Both the position numbers and the translations under genes were made by a program. The notes beneath the pieces are model-generated. The model was not told the origin of the DNA and did not search any database. It saw only the letters and a list, made by a program, of their open reading frames with translations. Source: Candidatus Roizmanbacteria bacterium RIFCSPLOWO2_01_FULL_35_13 (GTDB lineage: Bacteria; Patescibacteriota; Microgenomatia; UBA1406; GWC2-37-13). Taken from it: 43,810 nucleotides of DNA. Shown piece by piece: positions 32,326 through 40,063 of the stretch (positions within the stretch are counted from its first letter, which is position 1; the number at the start of each line of letters is the position of its first letter). Where the stretch lies: the NCBI GenBank assembly GCA_001789635.1, contig MGAF01000032.1, positions 1-43,810 of the forward strand, given 5' to 3'.

Positions 32326-33344
32326 TGTTTTATCTTAAGTACCGTCCCAAAACCATCGAAGAACTCGATAACATAAAGGTCAAGGAGGTTATAAAGAAAA
32401 TCCTTTCCTCAGGCTCATTTCCGCATGCTTTTCTTTTTATCGGACAAAAAGGAACCGGCAAGACCTCAACAGCGCGTATCTTTGCAAAAGCCGTAAATTG
32501 TCTTAAAAATAAAAACTCCGAACCGTGCAATTCCTGCAAAAACTGCCTCTCTATTGATACTTTTTCATCACCCGACGTCATAGAGTTGGATGCCGCATCA
32601 AATCGGGGAATCGAAGACGTCAGAAATTTGATCAAAGAATCCAGTTTTTACCCGATGGCTAATAAGTATAGGGTTTATATAATCGATGAAGCTCATATGA
32701 TAACTAATGATGCATTCAATGCTCTTCTAAAAACTCTTGAAGAACCTCCCGAATCAGTAATTTTTATTCTGGCAACGACAAATCAGGAAAAAATCCCAAA
32801 AACAATCCACTCCCGTTGTTTGTTAGTTAATTTTGGAACCGCAAAAAGAACTGAAATATTATCAATGTTAAAAAAAATAGTAAAAAAGGAAAAAATTAAT
32901 ATTGACGATCAGTTATTATCCCTTATAGCTAAACATTCGGACCATTCCTTCCGCGACGCAACAAAAATACTGGAGGAACTCGTTACCCAAAAAAAACTCA
33001 AATTTGAAGAAGGAAGACAATTTCTAGGCTTATTGCACGAAAATTTCTTTGCGGCTTTACAAAAAAAAGAACTTAAAGGGATTCTTTCCTGGCTGGAAGA
33101 ATTTACCCAAGCAGGAGGTAATACAAAAAATCTGATCGAACAGTTACTCGAAGAATTGCATATTGCCCTGTTAACTAAAAGCGGCGTTAAAACAGAAGAT
33201 GAAACTAATATCTCTTTGGAGATTAAAGATATCATAATACTCATGAAGCTTTTAACCGAAGCATATAATAATCTGAAAATCTCACCGATAGAATCATTAC
33301 CGCTTGAGATTGCAATAGTAGAATATTACAATAGAAACAAGTAG
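32325..33344 (+). CDS. dnaX: DNA polymerase III subunit gamma (short DnaX)
   Basis: 339 aa. Walker A GQKGTGKTS, the four-Cys zinc module (CLKNKNSEPCNSCKNC), Walker B VYIIDEAHM, and sensor LATTNQEKIPKTIHSRC. Only the clamp-loader ATPase, lid and collar remain; the tau-specific C-terminus is missing. The ATG overlaps the ybeY stop by one base. Confidence 0.93.
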   Translation: MFYLKYRPKTIEELDNIKVKEVIKKILSSGSFPHAFLFIGQKGTGKTSTARIFAKAVNCLKNKNSEPCNSCKNCLSIDTFSSPDVIELDAASNRGIEDVRNLIKESSFYPMANKYRVYIIDEAHMITNDAFNALLKTLEEPPESVIFILATTNQEKIPKTIHSRCLLVNFGTAKRTEILSMLKKIVKKEKINIDDQLLSLIAKHSDHSFRDATKILEELVTQKKLKFEEGRQFLGLLHENFFAALQKKELKGILSWLEEFTQAGGNTKNLIEQLLEELHIALLTKSGVKTEDETNISLEIKDIIILMKLLTEAYNNLKISPIESLPLEIAIVEYYNRNK

Positions 33345-33419
33345 CCAATAGATAGTAGTTAGAAGTTAGGAATTAATTTTTTATTTCCTAGCTATTAACT
33401 ACTAACTAATAACTACATT
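33345..33419. repeat. Intergenic inverted repeat built on the word TAGTTA
   Basis: TAGTTAGAAGTTAGGAA and TTCCTAGCTATTAACTA pair imperfectly around TTAATTTTTTATT. Further TAGTTA-type words follow. It lies between dnaX and ybaB and may attenuate or separate them. Confidence 0.55.
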
Positions 33420-33421
33420 TT

Positions 33422-33430
33422 GAGGAGGTG
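33422..33430 (+). promoter_or_regulatory. Strong ribosome-binding site of ybaB (GAGGAGGTG)
   Basis: GAGGAGGTG, 7 nt before the ATG at 33438; it decides the start. Confidence 0.8.
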
Positions 33431-33437
33431 TTTATTT

Positions 33438-33713
33438 ATGTTTAATCCACTAGGAGGATTAGGAGATCTACAAAAACTACAGCAACAGGCTCAGCAGATG
33501 CAGGCCGCCCTACAGCAGGAGCAGGTTGTCGTGGAAAAAAATGGTGTTAAAGTCCAGGTAAGAGGCGACCAAATTATAGAAGTTATCGAAGTCGACGGAG
33601 TAATTGAAAATCGTGTTGCAGAAGCTATAAATGAAGCAATTAAAAAAACCCAGGAACTGGCAGCTAAAAAATTGATTGAGATTTCTTCTCAACAACAACA
33701 GCAGCAGGGATAA
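33438..33713 (+). CDS. ybaB: YbaB/EbfC nucleoid-associated protein
   Basis: 91 aa from MFNPLGGLGDLQKLQQQAQQMQ. It has the glutamine-rich N-terminal helix, the VEKNGVKVQVRGDQIIEVIEVD strand region and a C-terminal helix ending in a Gln run. It binds DNA as a dimer. The dnaX-ybaB order is conserved in bacteria; recR, the usual third member, is 1.1 kb away on the other strand. Confidence 0.9.
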   Translation: MFNPLGGLGDLQKLQQQAQQMQAALQQEQVVVEKNGVKVQVRGDQIIEVIEVDGVIENRVAEAINEAIKKTQELAAKKLIEISSQQQQQQG

Positions 33714-33717
33714 AAAT

Positions 33718-33852
33718 AATACGGATTACGGATCTTATTCGGATGATGCGGATATTCGGATTTTAAGGATTTATCCGCATATCCGCGCGCCTGCAACGCT
33801 ATGCGTAGCATTGCGGGCAGGTAGATCCGCATAGAATACGTAGATCAGTATC
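33718..33852. repeat. Intergenic hairpin element built on the word CGGAT, copy B
   Basis: Same architecture and mostly the same sequence as copy A (31612-31729), with an extra GATGCGGATATTCGG in the left arm. It ends 6 nt before the prs ATG. Confidence 0.75.
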
Positions 33853-33858
33853 ACATTT

Positions 33859-34791
33859 ATGCTTAAACTTTTTACAGGAACTGCCAATCCTAAACTTTCG
33901 CAAGAAGTCAGCCGATTGTTAAAAATTCATCTTTCCGAATCCGAGGTCGTCCGTTTTGATAACAGTGAAGTTAAAGTAACCATAAAAGATAAAGTTAAAG
34001 ATTCTACATGCGTGGTTATACAACCTACCTCAAATCCGACCGATACTAATCTGATGGAATTATTTTTCTTTACCGATGCTTTAAAAAGAAGCGGCGCTAA
34101 GGAAATTATTGCTTTGATACCTTATTTTGGTTATGCGAGACAGAACCGGGAGCATCTACCAGGAGAAGCAGTATCAGCCAATGTAGTAATCAGATTTCTG
34201 GAAACTATTGGCATTAATGCTGTTTATACAGTAAATCTTCACGATGAAGGAACCGAGGGAATATTTTCAATTACTTTTAAAAATCTATCGGCATTTGATA
34301 TTTTAGGCAGAGAGGTAGCTCATTATTTAAAGAATAATAAAAATATGGAAGAAGTTGCTATTGTTTCTCCGGACCAGGGTGGAGTAGAGCGGGCCCAAAA
34401 TTTTGCCGAAAAATTTTTTCACACTAATAAAGTCGATATTGCGGTTATCGAAAAAAGACGAAATCTAAAAGTAGCCCACAAATCCGAAGCACTTAATCTG
34501 TACGGTAAAGTTAAAAATAAGACTTGTATTCTTGTTGATGACATTATTACATCCGGCGGAACTCTCGTTCACGCTGCCGAATTTTGTCTGAAAAGAGGAG
34601 CTAAAAGAGTCTTTGCCTGCGTAGTCCATCACGACTTTTCTCCCGGAGCTTCAGAATCATTGGCTAGAAGTAAAATTGAAAAAATATTTATAAGCAATAG
34701 CATCGCTTTAACTCCTAGCCAAAATTTTCCCCAACTTAAAGAAGTCTCCATCGCCCCCTTGATAGCCTCAGTAATCAATGATCTGATGTAG
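33859..34791 (+). CDS. prs: Ribose-phosphate pyrophosphokinase
   Basis: 310 aa. RFDNSEVKV near the N-terminus, IPYFGYARQNREH (ATP site), VSPDQGGVERA (metal/ribose site) and VDDIITSGGTL (PRPP loop) are all present. It makes PRPP for nucleotide synthesis. The usual RQDR of the ATP loop reads RQNR. It converges with recR across a hairpin. Confidence 0.93.
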   Translation: MLKLFTGTANPKLSQEVSRLLKIHLSESEVVRFDNSEVKVTIKDKVKDSTCVVIQPTSNPTDTNLMELFFFTDALKRSGAKEIIALIPYFGYARQNREHLPGEAVSANVVIRFLETIGINAVYTVNLHDEGTEGIFSITFKNLSAFDILGREVAHYLKNNKNMEEVAIVSPDQGGVERAQNFAEKFFHTNKVDIAVIEKRRNLKVAHKSEALNLYGKVKNKTCILVDDIITSGGTLVHAAEFCLKRGAKRVFACVVHHDFSPGASESLARSKIEKIFISNSIALTPSQNFPQLKEVSIAPLIASVINDLM

Positions 34792-34795
34792 CGTC

Positions 34796-34825
34796 ATTCC
34801 GGCTTGTCCGGAATCGTTGTTACTT
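34796..34825. terminator. Two-way terminator between prs and recR
   Basis: ATTCCGG/CCGGAAT stem with loop CTTGT (34796-34814), followed on the plus strand by CGTTGTTACTTTTT. The two genes converge here. Confidence 0.6.
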
Positions 34826-34849
34826 TTTATAAACAAAATAATTACTTTC

Positions 34850-35515
34850 TTAAAACTCATTCCTTCCCTCAATAGACTTTCTTAAGGTCATGTAATCTGC
34901 ATATTCCAGACTCGCTCCAATAGGAAGACCATAAGCTAAGCGTGTAACTTTAAAATCCGCTCCGGTTCTTTTTTTTATTTCATTCAATCTATCCCTTATA
35001 TACATTGCTGTACTCTCACCTTCCATATCCGGATTCATTGCTAAAATTACTTCGGTAATTTTAGTCCCCAACGAAGTCCCGTTTGGCGGGACGGAGTGGG
35101 ACTGCTTACTTGCTAGTCTAACTCTTTTTAATAACTGCTCTATATAAATATCATCCGGTCCAATATGATTTAAGGGATCAATCTTACCATGCAGCACATG
35201 GTAAACTCCCTTATATATATTTCCGGTTTCAAAAGATAGTAGGTCAAGAACTTCCTCAACAACCGTAATCACATGCTGATCTCGTGAAGAATCCTGATCA
35301 ATACTGCAAATTTCTTCTTCAGTCAGATTCATGCAGATTTTACAAATCTTGGTTTTTTTCTTGAGCGTTTTAACATTTTCAGCAAATTCTTTAAGATCTC
35401 TTTCCGGCAACCTCAAAAAATAAAAAGCCATACGATTGGCTGTTTTTTCACCGATCCCGGGCAGCCGCTCCAAAAAAAAAGCTACTTGTTTAAGACTGTT
35501 TGGTAGAGTGCTCAT
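34850..35515 (-). CDS. recR: Recombination protein RecR with an in-frame palindromic insertion
   Basis: 221 aa, about 20 more than usual. Helix-hairpin-helix LERLPGIGEKTANRMAFY (16-33), zinc region CKICMNLTEEEIC (58-70) whose fourth ligand Cys is replaced (CSID instead of CxIC), and Toprim domain (ITVVEEVLDLLSFE, EVILAMNPDMEGESTAMYI). Residues about 138-150 (QSHSVPPNGTSLG) are an insertion encoded by a nested palindrome (35063-35103). RecR works with RecF/RecO in gap repair. It lies opposite to its usual dnaX-ybaB partners. Confidence 0.92.
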   Translation of the reverse strand: MSTLPNSLKQVAFFLERLPGIGEKTANRMAFYFLRLPERDLKEFAENVKTLKKKTKICKICMNLTEEEICSIDQDSSRDQHVITVVEEVLDLLSFETGNIYKGVYHVLHGKIDPLNHIGPDDIYIEQLLKRVRLASKQSHSVPPNGTSLGTKITEVILAMNPDMEGESTAMYIRDRLNEIKKRTGADFKVTRLAYGLPIGASLEYADYMTLRKSIEGRNEF

Positions 35516-35637
35516 TTATAATAAAGAATGGGTGTCGAGAAGAAAGGATCCCGGCAACGCGCAGAATTTTTCCAGTTTCTTCTGGTTCGAGCATTGACGG
35601 GAATGAATTCGAGACAGGATCCATTCTTAAACCAACT
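35516..35637. repeat. Intergenic imperfect palindrome between the RNase J-like gene and recR
   Basis: AAGAATGG at the left and CCATTCTT at the right enclose GGATCC-containing arms (AAGGATCCCGG; CAGGATCC) and a GTGTCGAG/CTCGAGAC-like pair, so the 120-nt gap can fold back. No gene seen. Confidence 0.45.
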
Positions 35638-37308
35638 TTAAATTTGTATTATATCAACTATCACAAGCGGTTTTCTACCTCTTTTTTTATAAAAGAAATT
35701 CTCTAATATATCCGAAACTTCTTTTCTAATATTATTTAAATTAAGTAGAGTTTCACCCCGTGGTTTGAGTAGTTTTTCCACCTGAACCGTTGCCTCATTA
35801 AATAGTTTTTCCTCGCCGGATTCATAAACAAATCCTCTGGATAGAAATTTAGGCCGTGTAGTAAGTTTGCCTTGATTATCCAGAATTAGAAATACAGCCA
35901 CAATTCCTTCGGTAGCCAGCGTTTTTCTATCCCGTAAAACTACATTTCCCACATCCCCGACTCCGTATGCATCAACATAGATATTTTTAGTTTCGATTGT
36001 ATCACCCCGGGATGCTTTGTATTGATCAAACCAGACTGTCTCACCCTCATCCAATAAAAATAACTGTTCTTTCTTATATCCCAACCCCATAACTAATTTC
36101 TGATATTGATGCTGATGCCGGATAGTCCCTCCAATCGGAATAAAATATTTTGGATCGGTGAATCTTACTAAAAATTTCAAATCCTCCTGATTGCCGTGTC
36201 CCGAAGCGTGCAATTGATCCTGGATATCGGAATATACTACATCCGCTCCCATTAAAGATAATTCCTCGATTAAAGCATATACTTCATTCTCACTTCCGGG
36301 TATAGGATCCGAAGAGAAAACAACCTTATCACCCGGTTTTATTTTTACGTTGGGATTTCTATTGTTAGCCAATTTGGAAAGAGCCGATCCGAACTGACCT
36401 TGTGAACCGGCTGCAATAATGCAGACTTTATTCGGCGATAATTTCATTACATTCACTTCATTTGTGTTTAAACTTTCAGGAATGGGCAGATACCCGATTT
36501 CCGCGGCAATTCTCGTATTTTCCTTCATTGATCTACCCAAGAAAACTATTTTTCGGTTAAATTTTATGGCAGCCTCTACGCATTGCCTTATACGTGAAAT
36601 ATTGGAGGAGAAAGTCGTCATAATAAATTTTCCTTTTGTTTTCCGCATTTCATCCTCAAAAGTCTGGCCTACGATATTTTCCGATAAAGTCAGACCTTCC
36701 CGGTCCGAACCTAAGCAGTCCGACATTAAACACAGCAATCCGTCATGACCGGCTTTAGTAATGGCATAAAAGTCAGGATGCTGCCCGTAGGGAGGAGTCA
36801 AATCCAGTTTGAAATCCGTACCGTGATATATATTACCCACAGGCGTCTTGATTAAGATGTGAAATGTATCCGGAATAGAATGAGTTACTCTTATGAAATT
36901 TATTTTGAAAAGACCGAACCGGTATTCTTTTTCATACACTAATTCATTTAAATCGATTCTCTGATTAAACTCCTTAAATTTATTCTGGACAAAAGCGGTT
37001 GTGAGCCGGCTGGCAAAAACCGGTGGCCTTCCTAAAGCTTCATAATGATAGGGCAGGGCGGAAGTATGGTCTTCATGGCCATGGCTTAATATTATGGCTC
37101 TAATCCAATGAATCTTATCAGACAAATAGGTCACATCGGGTATGACAAAATCAACACCCAGCTCTTTTTCCAGAGGAAAACCGATACCGCAGTCTACTAT
37201 TAAAATATCGCGTAATTTCTCATTTTCATAGAGTTCATATACATACATATTTTTCGTAACCCCGATGACACCGCCAAGAGGAATAAAACGAAGCTTATAA
37301 GAATTCAT
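35638..37308 (-). CDS. rnj: RNase J-like metallo-beta-lactamase/beta-CASP ribonuclease
   Basis: 556 aa from MNSYKLRFIPLGG; a longer frame upstream lacks a family match. The metal motif SHGHEDH (75-81) and the beta-CASP motif B SGHG are present. The stretch after it, which in RNase J reads PxHGEYRH, reads PIGGTIRHQ here, so the motif C histidine is replaced by glycine. The C-terminal domain is present (EEKLFNEATVQVEKLL, NIRKEVSDILENFFYKKRGRKP). It would process and degrade RNA. It lies upstream of recR on the same strand, 122 nt apart. Confidence 0.85.
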   Translation of the reverse strand: MNSYKLRFIPLGGVIGVTKNMYVYELYENEKLRDILIVDCGIGFPLEKELGVDFVIPDVTYLSDKIHWIRAIILSHGHEDHTSALPYHYEALGRPPVFASRLTTAFVQNKFKEFNQRIDLNELVYEKEYRFGLFKINFIRVTHSIPDTFHILIKTPVGNIYHGTDFKLDLTPPYGQHPDFYAITKAGHDGLLCLMSDCLGSDREGLTLSENIVGQTFEDEMRKTKGKFIMTTFSSNISRIRQCVEAAIKFNRKIVFLGRSMKENTRIAAEIGYLPIPESLNTNEVNVMKLSPNKVCIIAAGSQGQFGSALSKLANNRNPNVKIKPGDKVVFSSDPIPGSENEVYALIEELSLMGADVVYSDIQDQLHASGHGNQEDLKFLVRFTDPKYFIPIGGTIRHQHQYQKLVMGLGYKKEQLFLLDEGETVWFDQYKASRGDTIETKNIYVDAYGVGDVGNVVLRDRKTLATEGIVAVFLILDNQGKLTTRPKFLSRGFVYESGEEKLFNEATVQVEKLLKPRGETLLNLNNIRKEVSDILENFFYKKRGRKPLVIVDIIQI

Positions 37309-37359
37309 TTTTTCATTATACCATCTGATAGAATTAATAAGCATCAACTATAATTAGCT

Positions 37360-37540
37360 GTAACTATTCACAGTTCTTGACAAAGATTATAATCAATTGT
37401 TATTGCGAGCGGTGAGTTTTGGAGCGAAGCAATCTCATTAAGGGGATTGCTTCGGAACGTCTGACGTTCCTTCGTCGTCGTTCCACCTCCTCGCAATGAC
37501 ATAGTCTGGTATAGTTTTGTCAAGAAACGTGAACTCTTAC
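37360..37540. mobile_element. IS66-like MITE, copy 2 (181 bp, 8-bp target duplication)
   Basis: Same length as copy 1 and about 95% identical by eye. It begins GTAACTATTCAC and ends GTGAACTCTTAC. The flanking 8 bp are AATTAGCT on both sides (37352-37359 and 37541-37548). It lies upstream of both the RNase J-like gene and the DUF59 gene. Confidence 0.87.
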
Positions 37541-37580
37541 AATTAGCTTATTATCTTGAGCGAAGCGAACGGATCTATTT

Positions 37581-37889
37581 ATGCAAAAAATAACCGAAAA
37601 ACTTATTAAATCAAAGCTGACAGAAGTTCTGGATCCGGAGCTTAATATTTCAATCGTTGATCTTGGTCTCGTTTACAAAGTAGAACAACAAAAATCCGGA
37701 AATGTAGTAATTACAATGACTCTTACTACAATAGGATGCCCTTTATTCTCAACTATTGAGCAGGAAATAAAAAGTAAACTAAAGGAGTTAGGAATCGTAG
37801 AGAAGAAAGTCAAACTTAATTTGACTTTTGACCCGCCCTGGTCCATGGAAAAAATGTCAGAAAGAGCCAAGGCATTATTAGGTATTTAG
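37581..37889 (+). CDS. MIP18/DUF59 family protein (SufT-like)
   Basis: 102 aa. EVLDPELNISIVDLGLVYKVE, TMTLTTIGCPLFSTIEQEI with the conserved GCP, and DPPWSMEKMSERAKALLGI are the family marks. Members help mature iron-sulfur proteins. No other Fe-S genes are near. The MITE ends 33 nt before this gene's duplicated target. Confidence 0.85.
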   Translation: MQKITEKLIKSKLTEVLDPELNISIVDLGLVYKVEQQKSGNVVITMTLTTIGCPLFSTIEQEIKSKLKELGIVEKKVKLNLTFDPPWSMEKMSERAKALLGI

Positions 37890-37932
37890 CCAATTAATCA
37901 CATTAGTCTAATTAGACTAATTAGTCTTAGTC
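37890..37932. repeat. Short inverted/tandem TTAGTCTAA word repeat
   Basis: ATTAGTCTAATTAGACTAAT followed by TAGTCTTAGTC: overlapping copies of TTAGTC and its complement. It fills the gap between two co-oriented genes. Confidence 0.55.
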
Positions 37933-38451
37933 ATGATTAAACAGCAATTAGAAGATACCTTTGAGAAATTAGTTGAACAAGGTGCCGCACAAACAAAACA
38001 AGCGGTTAAATCGGCTGTTCAACAAGTTGCATCATCCGTCAGTGCTACAAAGATGTGGGAACAGCTGCTGGGTGCTTCTACTCCACATGAGTCCAATAAA
38101 CCAAATGAGTCCAATCAAACCAATAAGTCCCATACCCCTCTCAATATCGATAAACTGGCCAAATCCTACCAAAATAATGATATGCAAAAAACCGAAAATT
38201 TGAAGCAAAGATTATTTCAATTGGTAAAACGCGGGGAGGAAGAAGTGCTATATGAAAAGAAGAGGAAAGAACAGGAAAAGAAACAAAAAGAAGCTCAGGA
38301 TATCGAGACTAAAAAGCGGAAAGAACAAGAGGCACGACAACAACAAGCCGGCGATATACCTCAGGGAAAAGTTAAAAGAAGTATATTCTCCCATAAAAAG
38401 GTCGCCCAGCGCCAGCACGCCGAACTCAAACCATCCTCAGGAAAACAGTGA
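37933..38451 (+). CDS. Lysine/glutamine-rich coiled-coil protein, hypothetical
   Basis: 172 aa. Residues 1-45 form an amphipathic helix (LEDTFEKLVEQGAAQTKQAVKSAVQQVA), 50-70 is a linker with a short repeat (HESNKPNESNQTNKSH, from an ATGAGTCCAAT-type DNA repeat), and about 85-145 is a charged coiled coil (KKRKEQEKKQKEAQDIETKKRKEQEARQQQ). It reads well as protein and follows the DUF59 gene by 43 nt. A CPR-specific family (such as DUF5660) is possible but I cannot confirm it. Confidence 0.6.
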   Translation: MIKQQLEDTFEKLVEQGAAQTKQAVKSAVQQVASSVSATKMWEQLLGASTPHESNKPNESNQTNKSHTPLNIDKLAKSYQNNDMQKTENLKQRLFQLVKRGEEEVLYEKKRKEQEKKQKEAQDIETKKRKEQEARQQQAGDIPQGKVKRSIFSHKKVAQRQHAELKPSSGKQ

Positions 38452-38464
38452 TATAATAGATCAA

Positions 38465-38540
38465 TTGCGCAATAAGCGATCAATTTGTTATTCTGGTCCC
38501 TCGATTATCTAAACTCGGGATTATAACTTGTCCAGAATCT
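38465..38540. repeat. Left half of the GTTGCGAAATAA element (truncated copy)
   Basis: Positions 38465-38540 match the left half of the element at 39354-39529 (both contain CAATTTGT, ATTCTGGTCCCTC and CTCGGGATTATAACTTGTCC). The copy ends abruptly at CCAGAATCT, 30 nt before the split tRNA gene. Confidence 0.7.
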
Positions 38541-38569
38541 ATGATAAAATAGAAGCGGTACTTATAATA

Positions 38570-38754
38570 CGGGGATTAGCTCAGATGGCTAGAGCGCAGC
38601 GTTCGGCCTGCCCGCCATTTGCCAACGGGACGTAGTTCATCGGTAGAACGCTCGGTTCGGGACCGAGAGGTAGTGGGTTCAATTCCCACCGTCCCGACAA
38701 AGGCTTTGGCAGGCGGGGACGCTGAAGCCGCCAGTTCAAGTCTGGCATCCCCGA
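38570..38754 (+). tRNA. Interrupted tRNA-Pro-like gene (two exons around a 111-nt insert)
   Basis: Exon 1 is 38570 to about 38606 and exon 2 about 38718 to 38754. Joined, they give a perfect cloverleaf: acceptor CGGGGAT/ATCCCCG, D-arm GCTC/GAGC, anticodon stem CAGCG/CGCTG, variable AAGCC, T-arm GCCAG TTCAAGT CTGGC, discriminator A. The insert lies in the anticodon loop. Joining TTCGG with GA gives loop TTCGGGA, anticodon CGG (Pro); the other 7-nt joints give CGG or GGG, both Pro. The insert contains a complete second tRNA (38626-38697) held by a 12-bp stem, CCCGCC-ATT-TGCCAA with TTGGCAGGCGGG (38611-38625 with 38706-38717). TATAAT at 38563-38568 is immediately upstream. Confidence 0.75.
38626..38697 (+). 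tRNA. tRNA-Pro (CGG), nested inside the anticodon loop of another tRNA gene
   Basis: Complete cloverleaf: acceptor CGGGACG/CGTCCCG, D-arm GTTC/GAAC, anticodon stem CTCGG/CCGAG with loop TTCGGGA (anticodon CGG), variable AGGTA, T-arm GTGGG TTCAATT CCCAC, discriminator A. No encoded CCA. It starts directly after the 5' strand of the stem that closes the insert. Confidence 0.92.
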
Positions 38755-39353
38755 CATAACTTTCACATTAACTATAGGTTAAATGGTTGGTTACCAACAC
38801 GGATTAAAACTTGTCTCTTAGTTAAATACTGAATAAGAGTATCTTTATGCGCAAAAGGCCTATGTAGAAGGAGTTTTGACAATTATTAATATTATTTACT
38901 ATTTTATCTGAAATTTAGTTTAATAATATATTAATTTAGAGCTAAAGAACAATATAATCAAAGAATTATCACTCCTAATCCATGAGTGCTAAATATACTT
39001 TGAAAATTATTTAGCCTATTCTATCAATCTATAATAAATATAATTGCCGGTTTATTCTGCCAATTTGCTCCAAAACTCGCAAATTTACTGAGTAGAAAAA
39101 TTTTCCCCAATTTATTCTAAAATTAAGCTGCACGCTGAAAAAGGAGTTAATTACTGATATTTAGACATAAAAAGGAACAGCTTTAATCACTTGCGGTTCA
39201 TAATCAATAATCAAGTAAAGAAGCTGCGATTTGAAAAATGAAATTGGGCTATAAAAAATCATTACTATAAGTCTGTAGGATTTATTTCTTCTTGAGCTAA
39301 TCAGTAAAAATTAAAGTTCTTTTTTCAAAAATCATTTTAAGTAATTTAGAGTT
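38755..39353. other. 600-nt AT-rich non-coding stretch
   Basis: No ORF of convincing composition, no tRNA, and no clear inverted repeat. Several TATAAT-like boxes occur by composition. It could be decayed sequence between mobile elements. Confidence 0.5.
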
Positions 39354-39529
39354 GTTGCGAAATAAAGAATCAATTTGTCATTCTGGTCCCTCAATTATCT
39401 AAACTCGGGATTATAACTTGTCCAGAATCTACAAATTGATGAACAACGATTCTGGATGCGCCAAGTACAGTCTTGCACCTGGCTTACCAGAATGACTTAA
39501 ACATACACGATATTTTCTTATTTCGCAAC
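39354..39529. mobile_element. MITE with 12-bp perfect terminal inverted repeat
   Basis: GTTGCGAAATAA (39354-39365) and TTATTTCGCAAC (39518-39529) are exact complements. Inside are nested pairs: CAATTTGT/ACAAATTG and TCATTCTGGT/ACCAGAATGA. No ORF and no clear target duplication. Its left half is repeated at 38465-38540. Confidence 0.75.
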
Positions 39530-39656
39530 TAGTTTATTTTTAATTAACTATCTTATAATTTACCGAGAATTTTCATAATCACTATTTAGTTCGAACCAAG
39601 CTTCAGGAATAATGCTTTATATAAAACTTATACCTAGATAAAAACTCTTAATGAAC

Positions 39657-39819
39657 TATACCCCTTTGCTTTCAAATTGCAAAAAGTATAATACCCAACG
39701 TAGCTTTGATTTTGAAGTTAGTTAGATTGTCAAATTAGGATAAAATCTCAATTTGAAAGCTACGGTAGGTATATACCAAACTATATCAATTATTTGCAAA
39801 ATCAAAGCAGAGTGGTATA
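39657..39819. mobile_element. TA-flanked MITE with four-arm layout, copy 2
   Basis: Ends TATACCCCTTTGCTTT and AAAGCAGAGTGGTATA, inner GTAGCTTT and AAAGCTAC, as in copy 1 (28334-28483). It differs in the spacer (TGCAAAAAGTATAATACC; TATATCAATTATT), so the arms are conserved while spacers drift. Confidence 0.75.
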
Positions 39820-40063
39820 CCTGAATTTATTTCAGGATCCGGACTTCCCTTTAAGGGAACAACGACCCGTTCTCACTGTAATGACAGACGTAACTCCGAA
39901 GTAAAACTTCGAGGAATCGGTGAGTTTGAATTGACGGGAATAAAGACATCAGTAAACTGGATATTTAACATATTTATCGTTCAACTTCGCTTGGATAATT
40001 ATATTGACTGTTGTTAATTTTACATCAATTTATAATCCGGCACTGATATATTAACTTGATCTT
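39820..40063. repeat. Cluster of small hairpins before cysS
   Basis: CCTGAATTTATTTCAGG, TTCCCTTTAAGGGAA and GAAGTAAAACTTC lie within 110 nt. The rest to the cysS promoter shows nothing recognisable. Confidence 0.4.

Noticed and set aside
38570-38754. Group I intron in tRNA-Pro
   Set aside because: The insert is only about 111 nt, contains a full tRNA and has no room for a group I core.
38581-38766. Minus-strand ORF across the nested tRNAs
   Set aside because: Typical spurious translation of tRNA sequence; both tRNAs on the plus strand are certain.
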